Of a DNA stretch of 64,000 bases, positions 52,016 to 60,976 are shown piece after piece. The position numbers were made by a program, and so were the translations under genes. Numbering within the stretch: position 1 is the first letter of the stretch; each line of letters begins with the position of its first letter. This stretch comes from Hyphomicrobiales bacterium (GTDB taxonomy: Bacteria; Pseudomonadota; Alphaproteobacteria; Rhizobiales; Beijerinckiaceae): the NCBI GenBank assembly GCA_900470775.1, contig UCBZ01000032.1:62001-126000 (forward strand), given 5' to 3'. The notes under the pieces are model-generated. The model did no database searches. It was not told the DNA's origin and saw only the letters and a list, made by a program, of their open reading frames with translations.

Positions 52016-52047
52016 ACGCACTCGGACATGACGAAGAGGAGCGCGCG

Positions 52048-53502
52048 ATGAGCATCGCGTTCGACAACAGCTACGCAAGGCTGCCGGAGCGCTTCCATGC
52101 GCCGACGATTCCGACCGTGGTGCCGCAGCCACGTCTGGTGCGGCTCAACCTCGGTTTGGCGGCAGAGCTCGGGCTCGATCCGGACTGGCTGGCGAGCCCC
52201 GAGGGGGTCGAGGTGCTGGCGGGCAATGCGGTGGCGGAGGGTTCGACGCCGATCGCGACAGCCTATGCCGGGCATCAGTTCGGGCAGTTCACGCCGCAGC
52301 TCGGCGACGGGCGCGCCATCCTGCTGGGCGAGGTGATCGATCGCAGCGGCACGCGCCGAGACATCCAGCTCAAGGGCGCCGGGCGGACGCGCTTCTCGCG
52401 CGGCGGCGACGGGCGCGCGGCGCTGGGGCCGGTGATGCGCGAATACATCGTCAGCGAGGCGATGGCAGCACTCGGCATTCCCACCACGCGCTCGCTCGCC
52501 TTCGTCCTGACCGGCGGCGTGGTGATGCGCGAGGAACCGCTGCCGGGCGCGGTGCTGACGCGCGTCGCAGCGAGCCATATCCGGGTGGGCACCTTCCAGT
52601 TCTTCGCCGCAAGGCAGGATATCGAGGCGCTGCGGCTGCTGGCCGACCATGTGATCGCGAGGCATTATCCGCAGGCCGGCAGCGCGGCGAGCCCGTACCT
52701 GGCATTGCTCGATGCGGTGATCGCAGCCCAGGCCGATCTGGTCGCGCGCTGGCTCCTGGTCGGCTTCATCCATGGCGTGATGAACACCGACAATGTCTCG
52801 ATCGCCGGCGAGACGATCGATTACGGCCCCTGCGCCTTCCTCGACGCCTATGACACCTCGACCGTGTTCAGCTCGATCGACAGCGGCGGGCGTTATGCCT
52901 ATGGCAACCAGCCGAGCATTGCGCTGTGGAACCTGACGCGGCTGGCCGAGACCCTGTTGCCGCTGCTGGCGCCGGATACCGACCAGGCAGTCAAAATCGC
53001 TCAGAACGCGCTCGGGGCTTTCGCGCCGCGCTTCCAGGCCGCCTATGATGCCGGGATCGCGCGCAAGCTCGGCCTGCCCGGCAACAGCGAGGCCGATACG
53101 GTTCTCGGCGCCGAATTCCTGGGCCTGCTCGCGGCGCACCGGGCTGATTTCACCCTGAGTTTCCGCCATCTCAGCCGGTTGCACGCGGGTCTTGCGGACG
53201 AAGAACCGCTGCGCGCGGCGCTTGAGAACGATCCGGCGCTGGATGGCTGGCTGGCGCGCTGGCGAGAGCGCAGCGCCGGCATAGCGCCGGGTGCGATGCT
53301 CGCGGTCAATCCCGCCTATATTCCTCGCAACCACCGGATCGAGGCCGCGATCGCGGCGGCGCAGGAGCATGACGACTTCGCGCCCTTTGAGACGCTTCTT
53401 GCGGTGCTGGAACGGCCCTTCGAGGAGCGGCCTGAATTGTCCGATTATGAGGCCCCACCGCAGCCGCATGAGCGGGTGATCGCGACCTTCTGCGGCACCT
53501 GA
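52048..53502 (+). CDS. selO: SelO family protein AMPylase (YdiU)
   Basis: A 484-residue pseudokinase-fold enzyme that attaches AMP to proteins in redox stress. Hallmarks: YAGHQFGQFTPQLGDGRAIL, DIQLKGAGRTRFSRGGDGRA, REYIVSEAMAALGIPTTR, GFIHGVMNTDNVSIAGETID and YGPCAFLDAYD. The second Cys/Sec site at the C-terminus of eukaryotic SelO is replaced by FCGT-end. The ATG at 52048 lies behind GAAGAGGAG. Confidence 0.94.
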   Translation: MSIAFDNSYARLPERFHAPTIPTVVPQPRLVRLNLGLAAELGLDPDWLASPEGVEVLAGNAVAEGSTPIATAYAGHQFGQFTPQLGDGRAILLGEVIDRSGTRRDIQLKGAGRTRFSRGGDGRAALGPVMREYIVSEAMAALGIPTTRSLAFVLTGGVVMREEPLPGAVLTRVAASHIRVGTFQFFAARQDIEALRLLADHVIARHYPQAGSAASPYLALLDAVIAAQADLVARWLLVGFIHGVMNTDNVSIAGETIDYGPCAFLDAYDTSTVFSSIDSGGRYAYGNQPSIALWNLTRLAETLLPLLAPDTDQAVKIAQNALGAFAPRFQAAYDAGIARKLGLPGNSEADTVLGAEFLGLLAAHRADFTLSFRHLSRLHAGLADEEPLRAALENDPALDGWLARWRERSAGIAPGAMLAVNPAYIPRNHRIEAAIAAAQEHDDFAPFETLLAVLERPFEERPELSDYEAPPQPHERVIATFCGT

Positions 53503-53743
53503 GTCGCGCGGCGACCACCTCCCAAACGACGATGTACCGGGCGCGCCGCCGTTACCGGACCAAAAGGTCCGGAGGGGTTTGGCGATATCAAGGTGCTCAA
53601 AGGTATCGATCTCGCCCAGCGCCCGCCATGCGCGGGGCGCCAGCAGCCGCGCCAAAAATGTCGCGACGACGGCCTTCCCCAGCCGGCGAATTGTGCTCTG
53701 ATCTCGCCAGCCTAACGACGCCCGAATGCAAGGACGACTGACG
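53503..53743. other. Intergenic region with possible ABC ATPase scrap
   Basis: 241 bases with no intact gene. From 53578 a short frame reads FGDIKVLKGIDLAQ, like the first strand of an amino-acid-type ABC ATPase, then loses similarity before Walker A. Too short to be sure. Confidence 0.3.
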
Positions 53744-55342
53744 ATGCATGGCCGCCGCCCGACGATCCAATCCCGCCACGGCATGGTCGCCGCCGCCCAT
53801 CCGCTCGCCGCGCAGGCAGGGGCGCGGCTGCTGATCCAGGGCGGCAACGCGTTTGATGCCATCGCGGCGACGGCCGCGGCGCTGAACGTGGTCGAGCCGT
53901 TCATGTCGAGCCTGTCGGGCATGGGCTCGGCGACCTTGTGGTCTGCCACTGAGCGCCGCGTGCGCGTGCTCGATTTCGTTCCGCCGATCCCGAAGAGCTT
54001 CCCGTCAGACCGCTTCTCGCAACGCTCCGACCTCGAACGCGGCGCGCATGCGGTGGCAGCGCCCGGCAACCTCGCCGGCTGGTGCGAGCTGGCCTCGCGC
54101 TATGGCCGAAAGCCCCTAGCCGAGATCCTGGCGCCGGCGATCGCGCTGGCGCGGGACGGCTTCGCGCTCTCCGAATTCGGCGTCGCCGAGTTCAACGAGC
54201 AGGCGCCGCTGCTTGAGGCCTGGCCGGAGATTTATCCCAGCTTCGCCGCGACCTATCTGCCCGAGGGCGGGCCGGTGAAGATCGGCCAGGTACTGCGCCA
54301 GCCCGATCTGGCGCGGACCTTCAGCGAGATCGCCGCCAAGGGTCCGGACCATCTCTATCGCGGCGAGCTCGGGCAGCGCGTCGTCAGCCATCTCCAGTCG
54401 CTCGGTGGGTTGATGACGATGGAGGACCTGGCCGCCGTGGCGCCGCGCTGGCGCGAGCCGCTAGCGGTGTCCTATCGTGGGCTCGACATCCATGTGCCGC
54501 CGCCGGCCTGCGAGGCCTTCCAGTTCCTGCTCAGCCTGAAGCTGCTCGAAGGCTTCGATCTCGCAGGGCTACCGAAGGACGGGCCGGAGCATCTCGACCT
54601 GGTCTACCGCGCGATCAGGCTCGCGGCGGGCGTGCGGATCGCCTCGAACAACCCCTCACCCGAAACGCTGGCCGCGATTTTCTCCGAGGCTTCGCTGGCA
54701 AAGCTTCGGGCACGCCTGGGCGACGGCGTCCCGGTCGCGGGGCCGACAGAGCAATGGACACCGCAGGTCGGCGAGGACCCGGCGCACACCACCTCCTTCT
54801 CGGTGGCGGATGCCGAGGGCAATCTGGTCTGCATCACCAACAGCCTCGGCAGCCCCTTCGGCAGCGGCGTCGTGGTGCCGGGCACGGGGCTTTGCCTCAA
54901 CAACTTCCTGTACTGGTCGGACGTCCAGCCCGGCAGCCCGAACCGCTCGAAGCCCGGCGACGAATTGCCGATGTGCATGTCGCCGAGCATCTCGACGCGT
55001 GCCGGCAAGCCCGTGCTCGCGCTCGGCACGCCCGGCAGCTACGGCATCATGCAGACGCAAGTTCAGGCCATGGTGCAGCATCTCGATTTCGGATTGCCGC
55101 TGCAGGAGGCGATCGAGGCGCCGCGGTCGCGGCTCTGGGATGGGCGCGCGATCGAGGCGGAGAACCGGATCGCGCCGGAGACCCTCGCCGGGCTGCGCAA
55201 GCGTGGCCACGACATCACGGCCTTCGATGTCGGCTGGACGATGAAGTGCGGCGGCATGCAGGCGGTCGCGGTCGATCCCGCGACCGGCGTGATGACCGGC
55301 GCGGCAGACCCGCGCCGGGATGGGTATGTCGTGGCGGTGTGA
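53744..55342 (+). CDS. Gamma-glutamyltransferase family protein
   Basis: 532 residues from the ATG at 53744, which has AAGGA upstream; an ATG at 53726 is in frame. Ntn-hydrolase fold, cut by itself before the nucleophile Thr350 in EDPAHTTSFSVADAEGN. HPLAAQAGARLLIQGGNAFD, DSGLG-like FMSSLSGMGSAT and GSPFGSGVVVPGTGLCLNN are family motifs. It takes gamma-glutamyl groups off glutathione or similar amides. No signal peptide is seen, so it may act in the cytoplasm on an imported gamma-glutamyl compound. Convergent with the oxidase operon. Confidence 0.88.
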   Translation: MHGRRPTIQSRHGMVAAAHPLAAQAGARLLIQGGNAFDAIAATAAALNVVEPFMSSLSGMGSATLWSATERRVRVLDFVPPIPKSFPSDRFSQRSDLERGAHAVAAPGNLAGWCELASRYGRKPLAEILAPAIALARDGFALSEFGVAEFNEQAPLLEAWPEIYPSFAATYLPEGGPVKIGQVLRQPDLARTFSEIAAKGPDHLYRGELGQRVVSHLQSLGGLMTMEDLAAVAPRWREPLAVSYRGLDIHVPPPACEAFQFLLSLKLLEGFDLAGLPKDGPEHLDLVYRAIRLAAGVRIASNNPSPETLAAIFSEASLAKLRARLGDGVPVAGPTEQWTPQVGEDPAHTTSFSVADAEGNLVCITNSLGSPFGSGVVVPGTGLCLNNFLYWSDVQPGSPNRSKPGDELPMCMSPSISTRAGKPVLALGTPGSYGIMQTQVQAMVQHLDFGLPLQEAIEAPRSRLWDGRAIEAENRIAPETLAGLRKRGHDITAFDVGWTMKCGGMQAVAVDPATGVMTGAADPRRDGYVVAV

Positions 55343-55385
55343 GAAAGCGCATTTGGCCGGACTCCGCCGTGTTGGGATGTAACAC

Positions 55386-55496
55386 GCCGTCATCCTGGGC
55401 GACCGCAGGTCGTCCCGGGATCCATCATAGGGCTGGACGGCGCCCTATGATGGATCCCGGAGCTGCGCGGCTGCGCCGCTTGTCCAGGATGACGGC
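55386..55496. repeat. REP-like palindromic repeat, copy 1
   Basis: Outer arms GCCGTCATCCTGG / CCAGGATGACGGC and inner arms GATCCATCATAGGGC / GCCCTATGATGGATC make a long cruciform. The same plan recurs at 60838 and 62925. It lies between the GGT gene and ridA, which converge, so it may also stop transcription. Confidence 0.8.
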
Positions 55497-55539
55497 GCGC
55501 TTCTGGCTGACGTCAGCGCCATCCCGTGTCGTCAAAGGC

Positions 55540-55884
55540 TCAGCCGCGGCTGGCGGTGACCACGATCTCGATCAGCGCGCCGCCGAGATCGGCAACGCCC
55601 ACCGTCGCGCGCGTCGGGAGCGCATCGCCGAAGAACGCGGTCCAGACCGGATCCATTTCCTTCTTGGCGGGCAAATCGGTGACGAAGATCGTCGCGGCGA
55701 CGATCGCCTTGCGGTCCATCCCGACCTCGCCGAGATAGCCCTCGATTTTGGTCAGGATGTTCTGCGTCTGCGGGCCCATCGACTGGGTGATGTCGTCGGC
55801 GATGCAGCCGCCGACGAAGACGAGATTGCCGGCCTCGACGACGCGGTTCTGGATCGGGGTCTTGATGCTGCGCTTGATGGTCAT
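55540..55884 (-). CDS. RidA-family reactive imine/enamine deaminase
   Basis: 114 residues, complete RidA fold. Key marks: LVFVGGCIADD, QTQNILTKIEGYLGEVGM, VAATIFVTDL and the conserved Arg of LPTRATVGVADLGG with the C-terminal acidic residue in ALIEIVVTA. RidA hydrolyses 2-imino acids. It is the last gene of an operon of amino-acid oxidase type enzymes that make such imines, which explains its place. AAGGAGAGAAC precedes the ATG. Confidence 0.93.
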   Translation of the reverse strand: MTIKRSIKTPIQNRVVEAGNLVFVGGCIADDITQSMGPQTQNILTKIEGYLGEVGMDRKAIVAATIFVTDLPAKKEMDPVWTAFFGDALPTRATVGVADLGGALIEIVVTASRG

Positions 55885-55930
55885 GGTGTTCTCTCCTTGG
55901 GTGAACGGTAAATCCGGTGGGGCCCGCGAG

Positions 55931-55980
55931 CCCTCATCCTGAGGAGCAAGCCTGCAGGCTTGCGTCTCGAAGGATGAGGG
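55931..55980. repeat. Second type of palindromic repeat
   Basis: Outer arms CCCTCATCCT / AGGATGAGGG enclose a perfect 18-bp palindrome GCAAGCCTGCAGGCTTGC. It sits between the DAO-type gene and ridA and is not like the three CATCC(C/T)GG repeats. Confidence 0.75.
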
Positions 55981-56002
55981 CTGGGGGGTGCGGACGGGGC
56001 GA

Positions 56003-57136
56003 TCACGGCTGCGCCGACGGCGCGAACCGCGCAATGCCGAGCCCGTCGATGGGGACATTGCTCGAGCCGGTGGCGATGATCTCGGCCATGACGGCCCCGG
56101 CGCCGGGGCCGAGCTGGAAGCCATGGGCCGAGAAGCCGAACTGGTGGTAGACGCCCTCATGCTTGGCACTCCTCCCGAAGACGGGCAGATCGTCGGGCAT
56201 GCGCGCCTCGATGCCGGCCCAGGCGCGCAGGATCGGCGCAGCCCGCATGATCGGGAACAGATCCCAGACGGTCTTGGCGTTGGTGGCGAGCTTGCCCCAG
56301 TCGAGCACGGTGCGGTTTTCGGCGCGGATGGCGCGCCCGAGATAGCCTCCGCCGATCAGCACGGTGCCGTTCTCGAACTGCTTGAAGGAGAGCTTGCGTT
56401 TGCGCAGGATCACCACCGGCTTGATGAAGGCCGGCATCCGGGCCGTGATCATCAGCATCGGCGCGATCACCTCGAGCGGCACCGGCTCAGCCAGATCGGC
56501 GGCGATGCGATCGGCCCAGGCTCCGGCGGCATTGACGATACGGGGGCTGAGGAAGGCGCCGTGATCGGTCTCGACACGCCAGTTGGCGCCATCGCGGGCA
56601 ACGCGCGTGACACGCACCCCCTCGCGGATGTCGGCGCCCAGCGCTACCGCCTTGCGCTTGAAGGCCTGCGTCGCACGCAAGGGGATAGCGGCGCCGTCGC
56701 GGCGAGAGACGACGCCGCCGGGGCAGCTGTCCGAAACGGCAGGGACGAGGCGGCGCAATTCGGCAGCGTCGATCAGCTCCTCGTGATGGAAGCCACGCAG
56801 GGTCAGGTCGTCGACGCGGGCGCGGCAATTGCCGAGATCCTCGTCGTCCTCCGCGACCAGCACCTGGCCGTCGCAGGTGAAGCCGCAATCGTCGTCGACG
56901 AGGTCCGTGATGCGGTGCCAGAGCGCCATCGACGTGTTGGAGAGCGGAATCTCCGCGACGTGGCGCGCAAGCTGGCGCACGCCGCCGGCATTGACGCCCG
57001 AGGCGTGCCGGCCGGCATGATCCTTCTCGATCAGGATGACCGAGAGCCCGCGCATCGCGCAATGCAGCGCCGTCGAGCAGCCATGGATGCCGCCGCCGAT
57101 GACAATGACGTCGGCGCTGCGGTCGCTTGCGCTCAC
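56003..57136 (-). CDS. FAD-dependent amino-acid/opine oxidase, DAO type (first of two)
   Basis: 377 residues. FAD-binding VIVIGGGIHGCSTALHCAMR, the conserved Glu in LIEKDHAGRHASGVNAGGVR, and C-terminal GIEARMPDDLPVFG with GAGAVMAEI. It belongs with DadA/HcnC/opine oxidase catalytic subunits, which oxidise the C-N bond of an amino acid or N-substituted amino acid. GTG start overlaps the preceding gene (GTGA). A second DAO-type gene stands at the head of the enzyme set. Confidence 0.88.
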   Translation of the reverse strand: MSASDRSADVIVIGGGIHGCSTALHCAMRGLSVILIEKDHAGRHASGVNAGGVRQLARHVAEIPLSNTSMALWHRITDLVDDDCGFTCDGQVLVAEDDEDLGNCRARVDDLTLRGFHHEELIDAAELRRLVPAVSDSCPGGVVSRRDGAAIPLRATQAFKRKAVALGADIREGVRVTRVARDGANWRVETDHGAFLSPRIVNAAGAWADRIAADLAEPVPLEVIAPMLMITARMPAFIKPVVILRKRKLSFKQFENGTVLIGGGYLGRAIRAENRTVLDWGKLATNAKTVWDLFPIMRAAPILRAWAGIEARMPDDLPVFGRSAKHEGVYHQFGFSAHGFQLGPGAGAVMAEIIATGSSNVPIDGLGIARFAPSAQP

Positions 57137-58581
57137 CGCACCACCGCTTTGACGGCCGCTTCCGTGGGCGGCAGGGCGGCAAGCTCGCCCAGCGTGATCG
57201 GCTTCACGGGTGGGCGCAGGCGGTAGTAGCCGACCTCGGCAGGTGACACCTTGTGCGCCTGCGCGATCAGTTCGACCACCGTCGGTCCGCAGAGTCGGCC
57301 CTGGCAGGGACCCATGCCGCAGCGCAGGAAGGCCTTCATCTGGTTCGGGCCGGTGACGCCGAGGCGGCTGGCGGTGTCGCGGATCTGGCCGGCAGTGACC
57401 TCCTCGCAGCGGCAGACGATGGTCTCGTCGACTGGGGGGGCGAGGAAGGTCTCAGCCGGGCGATAGAGCAGATCGAGGAAGCGACGGCCGCGCAGGCTGC
57501 GCGCGAGTTCGGCCTGCGTGGGGGCGGCCTTCGCGTTGCGCTGCGCTTCCGAGATCCGGCCGAGCCGACACGCCGCATCGAGCGCCGCGATCTCGCCGCG
57601 CAGCGCCGCGCTCTCGGCGCCGCCGATCCCCGCCCCGTCGCCGGCAATCGCGATGCCCGGGATCGAGGAGGCGAACCAGTCGTCCACCGTCGGCGTCCAG
57701 CAATGCTGGACCGCATCGAAATGCTGCGCGCAGCCGGCGGCATTCGAGAGGTTGATGCCGGGGATGACGCCCTGATGCAGCAGGAGCGCGTCGCAAGCGA
57801 TGGTTTCGGTTCGGCCGCCGTGCGTGACGCTGATGCTGGTGACCTTGTCTGTCCCCTCGGCGGCCAGCGCCGTGACGCCGGTCCTGAACGGCAGCTTGCG
57901 GCGCGCCTGCAGCATCAGTTTCAGACCCTTGGCGAGATAGGGCGAGAGCAGGAAATCCGGCAGGGAAGCCAGCGCGAACAGCCAGTTGCGGCGTGGCGTC
58001 GTGTCCAAAACCGCGACGATGTTCGCGCCCGCCGCCGCAAGCTGTCCCGCCAGCAGATAGAGCAAGGGGCCGCAGCCGGCGATCACGGTGCGCCCGCTCG
58101 GCACGAGGCCGGAGCTCTTCAGCGCGATCTGCGCGGCGCCGGCCGTCATCACGCCGGGCAACGTCCAGCCGGGGATCGGGAAGGGCCGCTCCTGCGCGCC
58201 CGTCGCCAGGATGATCTGGCCGGCGGAAACCAGCCGCGCCTGCCCGCCGAGCGACAGGCCGAGTTCGAAGCCGCCGGTCTCGTCGGGCGCGACCGACCAG
58301 ACCGTGCAGCCCGGCGCATAGGCCGCGGCGGTGCGCTCCAGCCTCGTGACGAGCGCCCCGCCCTTCCAGTAATCCTCGCCGAGCACGCATTTGTCCGCGA
58401 CCGGGGTCGTGGTGATGGCGCGGTAGATCTGCCCGCCGGGCGCCGGGTTCTCGTCGGCCAGCAGCACGGAGAGCCCGAGTTCAGCCGCACTCGCAGCGGC
58501 AGAGAGGCCGGCCGGACCGGCGCCGACGATGGCGATGTCGTAATGCTCGGCCAGCTGGCCGATCTCGCGAAGCGTGTTCAT
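57133..58581 (-). CDS. NAD(P)/FAD-dependent oxidoreductase subunit (HcnB/OoxA-like) with BFD-like domain
   Basis: 482 residues. Two dinucleotide folds: IAIVGAGPAGLSAAASAAEL at the N-terminus and VIAGCGPLLYLLAGQLAAAG mid-protein. Near the C-terminus a BFD-like 2Fe-2S site CRCEEVTAGQI and CGMGPCQGRLCGP gives four cysteines. This is the large subunit of opine oxidase, hydrogen cyanide synthase and proline/hydroxyproline dehydrogenase complexes. The start overlaps the stop of the small iron-sulfur gene (ATGA). Confidence 0.9.
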   Translation of the reverse strand: MNTLREIGQLAEHYDIAIVGAGPAGLSAAASAAELGLSVLLADENPAPGGQIYRAITTTPVADKCVLGEDYWKGGALVTRLERTAAAYAPGCTVWSVAPDETGGFELGLSLGGQARLVSAGQIILATGAQERPFPIPGWTLPGVMTAGAAQIALKSSGLVPSGRTVIAGCGPLLYLLAGQLAAAGANIVAVLDTTPRRNWLFALASLPDFLLSPYLAKGLKLMLQARRKLPFRTGVTALAAEGTDKVTSISVTHGGRTETIACDALLLHQGVIPGINLSNAAGCAQHFDAVQHCWTPTVDDWFASSIPGIAIAGDGAGIGGAESAALRGEIAALDAACRLGRISEAQRNAKAAPTQAELARSLRGRRFLDLLYRPAETFLAPPVDETIVCRCEEVTAGQIRDTASRLGVTGPNQMKAFLRCGMGPCQGRLCGPTVVELIAQAHKVSPAEVGYYRLRPPVKPITLGELAALPPTEAAVKAVVR

Positions 58582-58886
58582 GCGCGCACCGCGTCAGGCT
58601 GGCGCCGCCCGGCCTGCGTCTCGATCCGCATGCCCTGCTGCAGCGGGATCAGGCAGCCTTGCCGATTGCCGACGCCGTCGATGACGACGAGGCATTCGAA
58701 GCAGATTCCCATCATGCAGTACGGGCCACGCGGCGCACCCGAGACCGGCGTCTGGCGGCAGGCCTCGACGCCGTTGGCGAGCAGCGCGGCTGCGACCGTG
58801 TCGCCGGCGCGCGCCGTCATGGCACGCCCGTCGAGGGTGAAGCCGAGCGCATCGGCCGCCTTCAGCTCATGCATGGGCCGGAACAT
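58578..58886 (-). CDS. Small 2Fe-2S protein subunit (HcnA-like)
   Basis: 102 residues. Ligand cysteines Cys57, Cys62, Cys65 and Cys78 (PYCMMGICFECLVVIDG and RQGCLIP) fit a plant-type 2Fe-2S domain, and the first part (FTLDGRAMTARAGDTVAAAL) is typical for the small subunit of opine oxidases and HCN synthase. GGAGG sits 4 bases before the ATG at 58886. It overlaps the end of the upstream DAO gene by 20 bases. Confidence 0.9.
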   Translation of the reverse strand: MFRPMHELKAADALGFTLDGRAMTARAGDTVAAALLANGVEACRQTPVSGAPRGPYCMMGICFECLVVIDGVGNRQGCLIPLQQGMRIETQAGRRQPDAVRA

Positions 58887-60000
58887 GGAACCTCCGTGCG
58901 GAAAAGGCATCGAGCGTGTCGGGCAAGCCACCCGAGAGAATGGCAGGCGCCAGCGTCAGGACGTGGTTGGCGGCGAGCGTGACGCCGGAATGGCAGGTGA
59001 CGAGGAAGGCGCCGGGATGGCTGAGCGACTGGTCGTAGATCGGGAAGCCGTCCGGGCTCATCACGCGCAAAGCCGACCAGGTGCGCACGACGTTGAGGCC
59101 GGCGAGGCGCGGGAACATCCGGACCGCGCGCTCGGCCATCACGGAGAGGATCGGCTGGCGCACGACCGTGTCGAAGTCGCGATCCTCCTGGCTGTCGCCG
59201 ATCATAACACCGCCCTCGTCGGTCTGGCGCACCGTGACCATCGGGTTGTGCAGGAAGGGCGCGGTCTTCTCGGTGACGATGATCTGGCCCTTGCTCGGCT
59301 TCACCGGCGCGTCGAGACCGACCATGGGAGCAAGCCTTGCATTGCCGAGCCCTGCCGCCAGCACGACCTTCCCGGCAGCGATCTCGCCGAAGGCCCCGCG
59401 CAGGAGAAAGCCGCCATCGCGCGGGGTGATGGTATCCACCGTGCAGTTGGGCCGGTAATCGACGCCGCGCCGTTGCGTCGCGTCGCGGAGCGCGCGGAAC
59501 AGCTTGAGCGAATTCACATGGCCGTCGAGCGGGCTGTAGACCGAGCCGACCACGTCGGGCCCGATATCGGGCAGACGGCGTTTCGTCTCGCCATGGTCGA
59601 GGATTTCATAGGGGAAATCGGCCAGCGACATCTGGTTGTGCAGGCGCTGCATCACCTGCCGGCGCTGTTCCAGTTCGGCCTCCGACAGGCAGAGCATGAA
59701 GCCGCCGGGCTGGCTGTGGGCGACGTCGATGCCGGCCTCCTCGCTCAGCACGCCCGAAAGCTGGTGCCATTGCTCGGCCGAGCGGCGCGACCACATCGCG
59801 TATTCCGGCATGCCCAGCCCCTTGGACTGGACCCAGACCAGCGCGAAATTGCCGCGCGAGGCGCGAAACGCGACGTCGCCCTCGTCGAGGATGGTGACGC
59901 GGGCGCCGCTACGCGCCAGGCCGAGCGCGATCGCTCCGCCGACGACGCCACCGCCGACCACGACGATATCGGCTTCCGATATGGATTTCTGCGCAGTCAC
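58867..60000 (-). CDS. FAD-dependent amino-acid/opine oxidase, DAO type (second)
   Basis: 377 residues with IVVVGGGVVGGAIALGLARS, acidic ILDEGDVAFRASRGNFALVW and C-terminal CHSGVTLAANHVLTLAPAI. Similar to HcnC/OoxB. It directly follows the permease gene by 6 bp and overlaps the iron-sulfur gene, so with them it most likely forms the main oxidase complex. The other DAO gene (56003) may be an extra enzyme or second catalytic subunit. Confidence 0.9.
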   Translation of the reverse strand: MTAQKSISEADIVVVGGGVVGGAIALGLARSGARVTILDEGDVAFRASRGNFALVWVQSKGLGMPEYAMWSRRSAEQWHQLSGVLSEEAGIDVAHSQPGGFMLCLSEAELEQRRQVMQRLHNQMSLADFPYEILDHGETKRRLPDIGPDVVGSVYSPLDGHVNSLKLFRALRDATQRRGVDYRPNCTVDTITPRDGGFLLRGAFGEIAAGKVVLAAGLGNARLAPMVGLDAPVKPSKGQIIVTEKTAPFLHNPMVTVRQTDEGGVMIGDSQEDRDFDTVVRQPILSVMAERAVRMFPRLAGLNVVRTWSALRVMSPDGFPIYDQSLSHPGAFLVTCHSGVTLAANHVLTLAPAILSGGLPDTLDAFSARRFHVPAHA

Positions 60001-60006
60001 GGCCTG

Positions 60007-60816
60007 TCAGCCCTTTCCGGATCCGACGAAGAGACGGTCGAGCCCGAACAGCCGGTCGAGCGCGAAGAGCAGCGCCGCGGTCATGGCGATGAGGCAGGCG
60101 GAGACCGCGGCGATGAGGGGGTCGATATTGTCCTGGATGTAGAGGAACATCCGCACCGGCAGCGTCACCGTCGCCGGCGAGGCGATGAACACCGTCATCG
60201 TGACCTCGTCGAAGGAGTTGATCGCCGCCAGCAGCCAGCCCGAGACGACGCCGGGCAGGATCAAAGGCAGCGTCACCCGCCGGAAGACCGTGCTCGTGCC
60301 GGCGCCGAGCGAGATCGCGGCATGCTCGATGCGGCGGTCGATGCCGTAGGACGCCGCCAGCACGAGCCGCAGCGCAAACGGGATCACCACGATGATGTGG
60401 CTCAGCACGAGACCAACGAAGGTGCCGGAGATGCCGATCTGGGTGAAGAAGCGCAGGAAGGCGATGCCGAGTACGACATGCGGCACCATCAACGGCGACA
60501 TGAACAAGGTCGTCATCGCCTCCCGACCGGGGAAGCGGTAGCGCGCAATGGCAAGCGCGGCCGGCACCGCCAGCATGATCGCGATGGTGGAAGACAAGGC
60601 CGCCAGCCAGAGCGAGTCGCGGAAGGCACGGATGAACTCGGGATAGTCGAAGATCGCCTTGAACCAGCGCAGGCTCGGGCCGCGCGTCGGCAGCGAGAGA
60701 TAGCCCTCGGGCGTGAAGGCGACGACGCAGACGATCAGCAGCGGCGCCAGCATGAAGACGACGAAGAGGCCGTGGAAGATCAGCGCGGGCGGGCTGTTGC
60801 GCCTCATGTGAAGCAC
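60007..60816 (-). CDS. ABC transporter permease (PotC-like)
   Basis: 269 residues, six helices. EAA loop: EHAAISLGAGTSTVFRRVTL and PLILPGVVSGWLLAAINSF. It belongs to the spermidine/putrescine/opine-type importer group and pairs with the permease at 60977. A REP-like repeat separates the two genes. Confidence 0.92.
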   Translation of the reverse strand: MLHMRRNSPPALIFHGLFVVFMLAPLLIVCVVAFTPEGYLSLPTRGPSLRWFKAIFDYPEFIRAFRDSLWLAALSSTIAIMLAVPAALAIARYRFPGREAMTTLFMSPLMVPHVVLGIAFLRFFTQIGISGTFVGLVLSHIIVVIPFALRLVLAASYGIDRRIEHAAISLGAGTSTVFRRVTLPLILPGVVSGWLLAAINSFDEVTMTVFIASPATVTLPVRMFLYIQDNIDPLIAAVSACLIAMTAALLFALDRLFGLDRLFVGSGKG

Positions 60817-60837
60817 CTCCCGCCTTCAGCGGAAAAA

Positions 60838-60952
60838 GCGCCGTCATCCCGGGCGACCGAAGGGAGACCCGGGATCCATTCCCGAACCTCAGCGGTAAAC
60901 GCTCCGGAATGGATCCCGGGTCTGCGCTGCGCTCCGCCCGGGATGACGGCGC
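60838..60952. repeat. REP-like palindromic repeat, copy 2
   Basis: GCGCCGTCATCCCGGGC and its exact inverse complement frame a second inverted pair around GGATCCATTC / GAATGGATCC. It lies between two permease genes of one operon. Confidence 0.82.
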
Positions 60953-60976
60953 GCTTGAGGTTTGTGGTCTTGCGCC

